Positions 25,262 through 37,267 of a stretch of 64,000 nt of DNA are shown one piece after another (the first letter of the stretch is position 1; each line of letters opens with the position of its first letter). The stretch comes from Piromyces finnis (taxonomy: Eukaryota > Neocallimastigomycota > Neocallimastigomycetes > Neocallimastigales > Neocallimastigaceae). The notes below the pieces were generated by a model, which saw only the letters and a program-made list of their open reading frames with translations, was not told where the DNA came from and searched no databases. The stretch spans positions 1,116,001 to 1,180,000 of the forward strand of contig MCFH01000003.1 of assembly GCA_002104945.1 (NCBI GenBank), read 5' to 3'. The position numbers and the translations under genes are program-made.

Positions 25262-27449
25262 TATGATTTTATTTTATATTTATTTGATTTGTTATTGTTC
25301 GTTATTTTTTTTTTTTTTTTTTTTGAATAAAATAAAAAAAATTGAAATTAAATTATAGATTTTAATTAATTATTATAATAATTCTATTGATTATTGATAT
25401 TTCAAAGGTCCTTTTCTTTGAAATTAATTTTTTTTATCTATTGAATTTTCTATTGTATAAATGAATAAATATATTGTAAAAATAATAATAATAATAGATT
25501 TTTAAATAATATTTTAATATTGCAATAAATATTTATTATATTTTTTCCTTTACAAATAAATTAGAATTTGATTTTCCTAAAAGATAATATAATTTGATAG
25601 ATAAATACAATAATATTATAAAATAAAACAAAAAAAAAAGTCAATAATTATTGTCAAGTATTTTTAAATTTCATGATGAAAAAAAAAATAGATTTCATTC
25701 TTGTTTAACCGAAAATTTACTGTTTTTTTTTTTTTTTTAATAAAAAAAAACAAGAACAAATATGCAGGTTTATTTATTTATCTATATTCCTTTTTTTTTT
25801 AAATAGATATTTATAATAATATCAATTGAATATATATGTTTTTAAAAAAAAAAAAAAAGTAAATCCATTCTTTACCATTTATATATTATCCTTCAATAAC
25901 TTATATATTCATAGATAATAATTTAAACAAAATAAAAATTATGGTATATATTGTTTATAGATATATACATATAATTCATATAATTTACAATGAATAAATA
26001 AAAGTTGAATGAACAAATAAATAAAAAAAAATGTTGATTTGTTTTTCTTTTTCTTTTTTTTTTTTATTTATTCGTTTGTTTATTTATTTCGAAAAATAAT
26101 TGATAAAGTGAATGAAGTTGAAATTATAATTCTTTCGATATTATGATATTATATATATACAATGTATACAGTGTATATTCCTGCTAGTTTATAAAATGAT
26201 TTAGTGGTAGTCGATAGCACTGAAGTTTAAACTTTTTCTTAATGGAAAAAAAAAAAAAAAGGAAATAAATTGAAAAGAAAATAAAATTGTATTTCAAAAA
26301 GACTAAGAAAATAATTTTTTTTTAAGTTTCCCAGTCTTTTTTTTTTTCTTCTTTCACTTTCAACAATCACAATTTGTGGTTCCTTTTTCTTTTGCTTTTT
26401 TGCTTTTTGGTTTGGTTTGGTTTGATTTTGTTTTTTTATAAAGTAAATGAAGACTTTTTGAACTTTTTTTTTTTTAAAAAAAAAAAAAATTTGAAAACTT
26501 TTTAATTAAGTATTTTGACTATATATTGCATTATATTGTAATATATTGTCAATATAAAAATAAATTTTATGTTTAAAACAAATTGTATTCATAATATATT
26601 TCCTATTATTTAATAATATATTGTTTATTGTACTATTAAATGGAAAAGGAATTATAATAATATAGTGTATAATATATTAAGAAGTTTAAATAATAAAAAA
26701 AATCCCCAAAATTAATAACTTAATGGATAAATAATTATATAATAAATAAATAACTATATAAAATTAAATGAATAAATTAAATAAAAAGGCCATTGTTTTA
26801 TTTTTTGGCAAAAGCAACCAGAAGAAAGAAAACTTTTGCAAGTCAAGGCACAGTAAAGCATTTTAACCGATTAAAAGTTATTGAAAAGATAGAAATGTTA
26901 AAATAAAAAAGGATTTCTTTTCTTATCTTATAAGAAGATGAAATAAATGAAAAAATAAAAAAAAAAAGTGATTATATACTTTCAATATGCTTTTTTATTG
27001 TTGTTGTTATAATAAAATGATTTAAATCCTTTGTATTTTGTATAGATTAATTTCTTATATTTTAAATATTATTAAAAGTAATTAATATTACTTTCTCCCT
27101 TTCTCCATTTCTTCTTCTTCTTCTTAACCATGGGTTTGTTTTAGTTTTAGTTTTATGAAGGCATTTAATCTTTATCTTCTTCATGAAAAGTCTTAAAGAA
27201 ATTCATGAAAAGTTCACTTTTTCTCCTTTTTTTATTTCTGATTTTTTAAATTAAAAATATATTAAAAAATTTTATTATTTCATTTATTATATAATAAATT
27301 TTAATTTATTTTTGTGTAATATTCAAAATATTAATAAATAAAGTTTATTCTATATTAAAAATGAATCTTTAATTACATCTACATTATTATGTACAATGTA
27401 AATGTTATAACCAATAAAATAAAAGAAAATTTAATGTATCAGAAAATGG
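25262..27449. other. Kinase upstream region, non-coding
   Basis: AT-rich DNA upstream of the kinase start. No exon or RNA gene was seen. A more complex patch at about 26790-26890 may be promoter or untranslated leader; that is a guess from composition. Confidence 0.5.
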
Positions 27450-27576
27450 TTAACTTTTTGGTGTGTGTAGCGTTGGTAGGTAGGTGTAAAAATGGGATGG
27501 AATAATGAAATAATAGAATAACAAATTTGGAGATATAATAAATACGGTAAAAGAAAGTTTTAAAATATAAAAGATA

Positions 27577-28016
27577 GTCATAGTAATAGTAATAGTAATA
27601 GTAATAGTAATAGTAATAGTAATAGTAATAGTAATAGTAATAGTAATAGTAATAGTAATAGTAATAGTAATAGTAATAGTAATAGTAATAGTAATAGTAA
27701 TAGTAATAGTAATAGTAATAGTAATAGTAATAGTAATAGTAATAGTAATAGTAATAGTAATAGTAATAGTAATAGTAATAGTAATAGTAATAGTAATAGT
27801 AATAGTAATAGTAATAGTAATAGTAATAGTAATAGTAATAGTAATAGTAATAGTAATAGTAATAGTAATAGTAATAGTAATAGTAATAGTAATAGTAATA
27901 GTAATAGTAATAGTAATATTCAAAGTAATAGTAATAGTAATATTCAAAGTAATAGTAATAGTAATATTCAAAGTAATAGTAATAGTAATAGTAATAGTCA
28001 AAGTAATAGTAATAAA
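27577..28016. repeat. AGTAAT hexanucleotide satellite, about 70 units
   Basis: An almost pure AGTAAT array of roughly 435 bp. Near its right end three variant blocks replace a unit with a form containing ATTCAA (about 27916-27975). One minus-strand frame reads as an Ile-Thr dipeptide run, but this is a by-product of the repeat. Confidence 0.97.
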
Positions 28017-30085
28017 TAATATAAATTTTAAAGATGAGAAAAAAAAAAGTAGTTTAATTAAAAATAGTTAATACTTTTATCATATAAAAGAACAATTGTT
28101 TAATATTAATGGACATAGCTATATTTAAAAAATAAAAAATCAACCTTTTTTTCATTATCTTTTAAAAACATTTAATAGTTTTTCATTAAACTTTATAAAG
28201 GAAATAAATTATTCAAAATAAAATTATATCGCTTGCTTTGAATTGTATTGTTATATATAAAATTAGATACATAAACATACAATTTTTTAGATAATTGAAT
28301 TAAAAACATACATACAAATACACACATGTACACCCATACATACATATATACATGCATATTTTCACTTTTTACTTAACCATACTATACAAATTCAATTAGA
28401 ATAATTTAAAATTATAAAACATTCATATATATTTGGTTTTCTAATAGTACTAATTACTATTTGACCGGAAAATATAAATATTTAAAAATTTAATTACTTT
28501 GGAAATACGCTTTACCGAGTGAGTTATATTAGCAAAACTCTATATAATAAATAAAAAATAATTTATAATCCATATAATCTATAGCGAGTGTTTTTTCTTT
28601 ACTTTTCTTCCTTTTCCTTTTTCTTTCTATTAAAATTTTGAAAGTTTTGGAAGACAGAATATTTGAAATGGAATTATAAAAAAAAATTAAATAAAAATTA
28701 AAAAAGTATATATAATTTTTAATTCTAAAAATATTTTTTTTTTTAAATTTTAAACTTTATCTATGAATAGACATTCTATAATTACTTCATTTGAAATGAT
28801 GGTTTTAATACAATTTATAACCTTTTTTGTTTTATAAAGTAAAGAAAAGAAGAAGAAAAAAAAAAGAAAGAAATAAAACTTTGATTTTTATAATCTAAAA
28901 TAATTTTAAAGTTAGAATAAAAAAAATTCACATTTAAAAAATATTTATAAAAAAAAAAAATAAAAACAAAAAATACAAGAGTCTAAAATGAAAGTGTTAA
29001 TTCAATTTAAAAAAAATGGTAGAAATTATCCTAACTTTATTAAAGAGTATTTTTTTTTCTTTTAATTGAATTATAGAGAGTTAGGATAATTTTTACCTTT
29101 TTTTTTTATATAAAATTAAAGTGTAGATTTTATATAAGATTCAAAACTTTAATTAAATAAAAAGCATTTTTATATCTATTTTTAAAATAGACTTTTTTTT
29201 TTTTTTCTATATCTTATTTTATGGTAAATGTTAATATTATTATTATTATTATTGTTTTAAAAAATGAAAAATATAGAGGAAAATATAATTCATTAATAAT
29301 TTTTTATTTTTCTTTTTCTTTTTTTTTTTTTTTTTTATAAATATAGTATCAAAAAGTGTATGACGTTTAAAATTAACATTATTGAAAATATAATCATCCA
29401 AGAAAAAAAAAATAAAATAAAATTAGATATTATGCTTTTTGATACAACTCTATTTGAATATTAATTCATTTTGATCTTTACAACACTATTTATAAAAAAA
29501 AAAAAAAAGAAAATATCTTTTTCATTATTAAAAAAAATACTTTCAATTTATATTTATACAATTAATTTTAATTAATTGAAATTATCCATGTAAGATATTT
29601 AAAATATTTATTATACTTTTTTTTTTCTTTTCTTTTTTTATTATTATATAAAATTCTAATAATTTATATAATAAAAATGAATAATTCATTTTCATTTTTT
29701 ATTATTTTTATTTAAAATCAAGTTTCTTTTTTTAAAGATTATTATTTTTTTTCTTTAAACTTTCTATCTTTCCATAATAATAATAATTTATTCTAATAAG
29801 AACTATTTCCATTAGAATAAATTATCATCTTCATTCTTATTTAAGAATTATTTTTTTTTAAAAAAGAAAAATAAATATATATACAACGATTAAAACCTTT
29901 TTTTTCTTTTTAATTATCTTTTTATTAAAATATATATAGTATACCTATAGAATATTATATATATATATATATAATTTTTGTTTATATTCCTTTATAATAT
30001 ATATTATCATATAAATCGACGCATCGAGGAGGAAAAAAAATAATAATAATAAATAAATAAAAATAAGAAAATAATTTAAAATAAA
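28017..30085. other. Kexin upstream region with inverted repeats
   Basis: Non-coding DNA before the kexin gene. It holds a CATA-rich tract (28310-28360), a near-perfect 19-bp inverted repeat (29016-29097) and an 11-bp inverted repeat (about 29347-29443). The proximal 200 bp should contain the kexin promoter. Confidence 0.5.
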
Positions 30086-33000
30086 ATGAAATTTTCATTA
30101 GTAAATCTTTTATTAATTGGATTATTCTCAAAATATGTTGTATCCTCGTCGGTGTATAATGATGGAAAAAGTAATATATCAAATGTAAAAGAAGAAGTGG
30201 AAAAAGAAATATTACCATTAACTTTAGACGAAAAAATTGATAACGTTTTAAATATTAATGAAGAAGAAAATGATAGTTATTCTAATTCAACTTCCATTTT
30301 AATAAACCCTAAATATAATAATAAACCAGTTCAATCTATTTTAATTCAATTAGCAAATTCAGATGAACTTAAAATCGATGAACTTGACAAAATCGCTTAT
30401 GATTTAGCCGAAAAACATGGTTTACCTAACCCTATTCCAATTGGTCAATTAAAAGGATATTATAAATTTGAAATTACGGGTAGTATTCGATCCAGTTTAC
30501 AAAAACGTAGAATTAAAAGACATATTAAACGATTAAATGAAGAAACTGAAGTTGTAAAATGGATTGATTTAGATAGAAATGTTAATCTTTCAAAAAGATC
30601 AATTTCACTTAACGATTTCCGAGACCCTCTTGCTAGTAAACAATGGAATATTGTAATTCTATACCATTTTATATATATATATTTAAAAAAAAAATAATGA
30701 TAAAATCTAAACTTGTTTTCTTTTTTTTTTTTAATATATATAATAATATACATAAATTAAATAAACATAAATTACGGTATTTACAATTTGTTGATGGGGT
30801 ATGTTTTATTAGTTTGATAATTCTGATAAAACTATTAATGTTTTAAAAGTTTGGAATCAAGGTAATAAATAAATAATAAATAATAATATAAATAAAATTG
30901 ATTCTACTTTTTTTTTTATTTAATAAAGAAAAAGAAAAGAAAAAAACAAAGTAATTTATTAATAAATAATTTCTAAAAAAAATAATTTTTATTAGGTATT
31001 ACTGGAAAAGGTGTTAGAGTTTGTGTTGTCGATGATGGATTAAATTATCTTCATCCAGATATTAAAGATAATTATGTAAATATATCTTTATATATTTTTA
31101 TTTATTTTTTTTGTAATAAAATAAAAACTATAAAATATAAAAAAACTTTAATAATAAAATATATTTCTTGATTTCTTCTTCTTCTTTTTCACTCCGAAAT
31201 TATTTAAAGTATGCCGCTGGTTCTTATGATTATAATGCCCATACTAATGATCCAATACCAAAAAAACATGATGATCATCATGGTACAAGATGTGCTGGTG
31301 AAATAGCAGCGGGTAAAAATGATTATTGTGGTGTTGGTGTTGCATATAATGCTCAAGTTTCAGGTAAACTTAATAATTATACATAGAGAAATAGATAGAT
31401 AGATAGGCATGATATTTTATTTTAAAAATTTAAAAATATTATATATATAAATAATTCAAAACTTTTACCTTAAAATATTAAACACACACCACACCCACAC
31501 ACAAATATACATATATTTATACTAAATTTTTTTAAACTATTTTTTTTATTATTCAAAAGGTGTAAGAATTTTATCTGGTAGTTTAACAGTATCTGATGAA
31601 GCCGCTTCATTAAATTATGATTATCATAATAATCATATATATTCATGTAGTTGGGGTCCAACAGATGATGGTAAAACGGTTGAAGAACCAAGTGGAATTA
31701 CAAAAAGAGCATTTATTAATGGTGTTACCAATGGACGTAATGGTAAAGGAAATATTTATGTATTTGCTACAGGAAATGGTGCACTTAAAGGAGATAATTG
31801 GTAATTTAAAAAAAATTAAACAATAGCATTCATAATCTATATTCTATGCTATTTTTTTTTTTTATATATATCAAAAAAAATTTTTTTTTATTTCTTTTAT
31901 TAACTTATTTCTATTTAATAAATAGTAACTTTGATGGATATACAAATAGTATTTACACTATTTCAATTGGTGCCATTACCTATGAAGATAAAAAATCATC
32001 TTATTCAGAAGAATGTTCCGCTCAATTAGCCGTTACCTACAGTAGTGGTTCCGGAAAATATATTGTAAGTCTTTTTTTTTTTTTTTATTTTAAAAAAATA
32101 TATAAATATATAATAAATATCCATTTTTATTTTTTCTATATATCAAACATTATAATAATATTATTATTATAATTACTATAATGTTTGATAATGATGATGA
32201 TTGATAATATTATTTTTCACTTTCATTGATTAAAATTTAAAATTTGTGGAAAATTTTTTGTTTAAAATAAAATTGAATTTATAATTATAAATAATTTAAA
32301 TTATTAATAAATATTTTCTTTTACTAATTTTTATTCTGTCATAAATATAAAATATATATTTAATAAAAAATGTATTCTTTTTTTTTCCTTTTAACTTTAG
32401 TCAACAACAGATAGTACCATAAATAATTTATCATCCCCAATATGTACAAGTTCTCATGGTGGTACATCAGCTGCTGCACCAATTGCTGCTGGTATTTTTG
32501 CATTAGTTCTTTCTGTTAGGTAAGTTTTTTTTTGTCATTAAATAATATTCTACATAAGAGTATTTATTGTTAATTATTATTATTTTTTATTTTTATATTT
32601 TTAAATAAATTATATATTCATATATTCATTATTATCTTTTTTTTTTAAATTTACGTCTAAATAAAATGTATATACAAATAAAATAATATTAAAATCAATA
32701 ATGATAAAAAAAAATAATAAAAACTAAAAATAGACCAGAATTACATTGGAGAGATATTCAATATTTAAGTATGGAAACTGCTATTCCAGTAGATGTTAGT
32801 GATTCTGATTGGGCATTATTACCATCAGGAAGAATGTATAATCATAAATATGGTTATGGTAAATTAGATGCCTACAAAATTGTTGAAAGAGCAAAAACAT
32901 GGGAATTAGTTAATGAAGCCACTTCCTTTACCACAGATAAACAATTTGAAAATGATATTATTGATGTTTTAAATAGTAAGATTTATGTATCAGAAAGTGA

Positions 33001-33726
33001 TGTTAAGAATATTAAAAATGTTGAACAAATTACAGTGACGGTAGATATTGAACATCAATGTAGAGGTGAATTACAAGTTGAGTTAATATCTCCAAATAAT
33101 GTTGTTTCCATTCTTGCTACTAGAAGAGTAAATGATCATAGTAGAGATGGTTTACGTAATTGGACTTTTATGACTGTTAAGCATTGGTAAATTTTTTTTT
33201 ATCCCAATTACAAAATATATAATAAATAATATAAGAAAAAAATGTATTGACTTTTTTTTTTTATTCATTTATCAATTTTTATTATATTCTTTAAATGAAT
33301 TAATAAAACAAAAATAGGGATGAAAATCCAGTGGGTTATTGGACTTTAAGAGTTACAGATAAAGTAAAGAATCAAAAATTTGGTAGATTATACAGTTGGT
33401 ACATGACAATTAATGGTCAATTAAAGGATAATAAAGTTGGAAATAATAGTTTAGGTAATTTTAAAAGAGAACAAGTAGAAGAAGTTGGTATAGAAGAAAC
33501 TTCTGAAGAAACTCTTGCTACCACTTCAGTTAACCTTTCAAAAAGAGAAGCCATGATGGAAGCAATACATCAACACAAAATTCCAATAACATGTTTATTT
33601 GTTGTATTATTATCGGTTGCCTGTGTTTGCTCAATTATGCATATAAGAAAATTAAAATCTAAAAAAACTATCGATGAATCAATAAATGATGATACACCAC
33701 AAATGTCATCATTATTAGCCATCTAA
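30086..33726 (+). CDS. Kexin, subtilisin-like proprotein convertase
   Basis: Golgi serine protease that cuts secretory precursors after Lys-Arg/Arg-Arg. Nine exons (30086-30652, 30813-30861, 30996-31075, 31210-31363, 31560-31800, 31926-32064, 32401-32519, 32734-33186, 33318-33726) give 736 residues. Signal peptide about 1-20; a pro-domain with basic clusters, ending at a likely self-cleavage site (LSKR, before SISLNDFRDP). The S8 catalytic domain carries Asp218 (VVDDGLN), His256 (HHGTRCAGE), oxyanion Asn356 (FATGNG) and Ser433 (HGGTSAAAP). A P-domain follows (about 455-620, including VTVDIEH and LRNWTFMTVKHW). The C-terminus has a single membrane anchor (CLFVVLLSVACVCSIMHI) and a cytosolic tail of about 35 residues. 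Yeast Kex2 has a longer Ser/Thr-rich stalk; here it is short. All hallmark residues are present, so the enzyme should be active. Confidence 0.95.
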
Positions 33727-34010
33727 AAAAATGGAAATGAATTTATTACATTTTTTTAAAAAAAAAAAAAAAAAATCATACCACTAATACCGAATTCCTT
33801 ATCATATAATAGATATAATACATTTTAAATCTTTAAAAAAAAAAAAAAGATAATTATTATTATCCTATATATATAATATAATATAAAATGTTTAAATTTT
33901 GAATTTTAATATAGATTTTAGATATAAATAGATTTAGTATAAAAAAAAAAAAAAAAAAACATATTTATTAATAGTTTTGTTTAATAACATTTTAGTTGAT
34001 GTTATATAAA

Positions 34011-34047
<37 letters not shown>

Positions 34048-34368
34048 TATTGATTAATTATTTATTTATTTACACTATCCAGGATTTTTTGATATTTTAT
34101 CCTTTTCATTTTGTTTCTTTTACAAAAAAAAAATAAAATAAAATAAATTAAATTCTAATTTTAAAAGAATATAAAGTAGATATATGATGGGGGGAAATGT
34201 ATTTTCTTTTATTATTTTAATTATATAAAAAAAAATTAGGTTAAAAAAAAAAAAGTTACACCTTTTTTATATAAGTGATCTTCATTAAACATTTATATGT
34301 AATAATAAAAAGATATATATTATCATTTTTCCTTTTTATTTTTTAACCTTTTTTATTTTCTATTGAAA
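33727..34368. other. Convergent intergenic region
   Basis: AT-rich gap between the 3' ends of the kexin and XRCC2-like genes. It includes a T run of about 30 bases at 34016-34045 and a short G run near 34190. Nothing else was identified. Confidence 0.6.
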
Positions 34369-35793
34369 TTAGAATATACCATTATCATTGATCTCAAATT
34401 CTAAAATATTTGTTTTTGTTGGTAGGATAAAACAGCCAACAAATTTTGATTTATTATTTACATTATTCGTGAGAGAATTTAATTCCTCTGGTAGTTCCAG
34501 TAAACTTTCTGGATGTCGCGATAATAACAATTTAAAATCTATTAAATCTTTTTGAAAAACACTATAATACGAAAAATTTGATACAAGAGACTTAAAAACT
34601 AACTTGTTATTTTGAAGTCCAATAAAATATTCTAAACCATGGTGATTACCTGGAATGGATGAACGGTATAACGTATTTATCAAATCTTCATTAATATTCA
34701 TTGGGGTATAAATTTGATCATCATTATTTACGAAACCGTAATCACTTTTGTAATTACGTGTTGTGAGAAATAGGGTTATTTTATATTTCTGTGTGAGTAG
34801 TTTTAATAGTTTATTTAATTGACGGTAGACGACAGAAGAGGATAAGATGTATTCTGATTTCTTTTTTTCCGTTACATTTCTTCGAATGGATTCTTCCTCT
34901 ATATCGATATAATAAAACATGGAAATAGAATCAATCATAATATACAATAGAGTGGGGTATAAATCTTTTAGGTTCATTAAAGATACTAAAAGTGAAAATG
35001 TATTTTGTGGTTTTATAATATTAAAATATTTTAAACACATTTTAAGTATACTATTTATTTGGCTATTATCCTCTTCATCTGAAAGCAGCAACAGCTGTTG
35101 TTGTTGTTGCTGCTGCTGCTGTTGTTGTTCGAATTCATTTCCCTGAAGTATTTTTAATTTCTTTAAAAGTTGAAATTTCAATATTTTAACTAAACGACCA
35201 AAATTAAACCGATTATCACAGTCAAAATAATATATTGTTTCACATTGCGGTATATACTTTATTATATATTCTTTATTCAACAGTATAATCCTCTCGATAT
35301 TACCATTATTGGGTTGAGGTGGGGTTGGTTCATATTGACTATTTTCTGATCCTTTCATAATAATAAGATTATTTATTAGGAGTGTTGAAATAATATGTAT
35401 CAATATTTCTGTTTTTCCTGTACATGTTGAACCATTGATTTCAAAACAACTTCCTGCTTTAACTTTTTTTGTTGTAAAATTTATTAAATTATCTAAAAAA
35501 TTAATATTAAAAGCAGGAAGAAATTTGTCTTTTTTTCTTTCATTGATTACCTTTTTTTTTTTATAATTTTAGAAATAATAAAATATTATAATATTATATG
35601 TATTAATATCATAATAATAAATAATATGTTCATTTATTTATTTATCGTTATTAAATATATATATATATATATATATATATTCTAAAAAAAAAAAAAAAAA
35701 TAAAGAATTAGATATAAAACTTTAAATGGTTATTACATCACCAAGGGTTGTAGTTTCAATCCTGTCCAATATTTTATTTATATCATATTGCAT
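34369..35793 (-). CDS. XRCC2-like RAD51 paralogue
   Basis: Nuclear RecA/RAD51-family ATPase-fold protein, expected to act with other RAD51 paralogues in homologous recombination. Two exons (35793-35737 and 35550-34369) give 412 residues. Exon 1 encodes MQYDINKILDRIETTTLGD; the join keeps phase zero. Walker A is GSTCTGKTE (59-67), where human XRCC2 has GPEGTGKTE. Next are YYFDCDNRFNFGRLVKIL, matching the XRCC2 block after Walker A, and the Walker B-like YIMIDSISMFYYID (about 222-235). LFLTTR follows, at the place where human XRCC2 has LFATTQ. An 11-Gln run followed by four Leu (about 161-175) is inserted between motifs. It is divergent from the UXT-like gene, with 377 bp between the start codons. 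Exon 1 rests on splice signals and frame only. Confidence 0.85.
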
Positions 35794-36170
35794 TTTCGAC
35801 TTTTACATTATAATTTACAATATATTATAAAGTAATCTTGATGTTTAATATACCGTTATATATATCGTCCTTTGTCTTTTGATAGTAATTTTAAAATGGT
35901 TCTTTTTAATTTTAAATTAAAAAAACAAAGTTTCCCTTTTTTTCTTAATAAAGGCAAAAAAAAGAATTTTTTTTTTATTTTAAAGCTTGCAAAAATTGCC
36001 CAATCAAAGAATTTTTTTAAAACTAAAATTTTGTTAAAAAATTTTTAAAATTATGCCAATTTAAATAAAAAATTATTTTTTAAAGTTTTGTAAAAATAAA
36101 ACTTGTTCTTTTGACGCAGATTAAAAAAAAGAAAAGAAAAGATCTATCGACTCTAAAAGAAAAGAAAACG
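35794..36170. promoter_or_regulatory. Shared divergent promoter region, XRCC2-like / UXT-like
   Basis: The two start codons face away from each other across 377 bp, so both promoters must lie here or overlap. The sequence is AT-rich with A/T runs. I could not pick out a specific factor site or TATA element with confidence. Confidence 0.5.
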
Positions 36171-37267
36171 ATGAATAAGGAAATTGAAGAACAAATTTTA
36201 AAATATGAAAAGTTTGTTAATGATACATTAAAACCAAAATTAAAAAATGAATTAGATTTAAGAGATAAAATTTATGATGAAATTTCCGAATAGTAAGTCC
36301 ACATTTATTCATCATTTAAAAAATAATATTACCATCCATGTTATTTCTTTTTTAAATTGAAAATTAATATTATATTATATGTATATATATTTAAAAACAT
36401 TATTACTATCCCAATTCTATTTTTACAACAATAACTACAATCAACTCCACCTACCATTACATAATAATGATACTAATTAAAATCAATTACATATTTTTTT
36501 TTATTTATTAAAAATAAAAAATAGTTCAAAGCTTGATACAAAAATTGAATTTATTAAAGAAAATAATTTAAAAAAATTAAGAACTAAAGTGGATCTTGGT
36601 TCAAATTTCTATGTTAATGCTGAAGTGTACCTATCTACTATATATATTAATATCATTTCTAATAATAATTAAATTTTAAAAGAAAAAAACATTTTTTTTT
36701 ATATCTAAATCAAACCAAAATAAAATAAAACAAATTACTTATTTTTTTTTCTTATTGTTAATATCTCATTCTAATAATTAATAATGTAAAAAGAACAGAC
36801 ACTGAATACATATTTATGAATATAGGCTACGGATTTCATGCTCAATTAAAATTAGATGAAGCTCAAAAATATATTGAAAAAAAAAATAAATTATTAGAAA
36901 AGTAACGATATATACATATATATATATATATATTTTAAAAAAAAAAAAAAAAAGAAACAATGACAATAACAAAAATTTTAAGGCATATCAAACAAAATAA
37001 CAATTACAAAATATTTTTGATTATTAATCTATTAATTTTTCATCATCATACATAATAGGAAAGCTGAAAAACACTCTGAAGAAATTGCAAAAATAAAATC
37101 TCATATTAAATTGGTATTTTTTTTTTCAAATTTAATTATAAAAAAAACCTTTTCTATAAATATACAACAATACCTAATATTTGTTTATTTTTTAAATTTT
37201 AAATTTAATTTATTAGGTTTTGGATACAATTCAACAAATTCTCGAATTAAATCAGGAAGAACAATAA
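36171..37267 (+). CDS. UXT-type alpha-class prefoldin-like protein
   Basis: Small coiled-coil chaperone subunit; UXT is a member of the URI/prefoldin-like complex tied to RNA polymerase and PIKK assembly. Five exons (36171-36292, 36525-36626, 36794-36901, 37059-37113, 37217-37267) give 145 residues; human UXT has 157. Diagnostic matches in order are ILKYEKFVNDTL, LRDKIYDEISEYSKL, TKVDLGSNFYVNAEV, MNIGYGFHAQLKLDEA, and a second helix ending LVLDTIQQILELNQEEQ. The VDLG..FYV block and the following GYGF hairpin are typical of UXT. The first ATG in frame is used; upstream in-frame codons continue open but have no ATG. Introns are 55-232 bp. The end of exon 2 fits best as a GTACCT donor, which is unusual but is the only join that restores the family pattern. 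Confidence 0.88.

Noticed and set aside
27450-28001. Minus-strand open frame reading as a long Ile-Thr dipeptide protein
   Set aside because: It is the translation of the AGTAAT satellite; the frame has repeat composition only and no gene-like flanks.
35700-35780. tRNA-like stretch (GGTTATTACATC ... GTTTCAATCC) on the plus strand
   Set aside because: The arms do not pair properly and the middle is too short; the same bases on the minus strand fit exon 1 of the XRCC2-like gene in phase.
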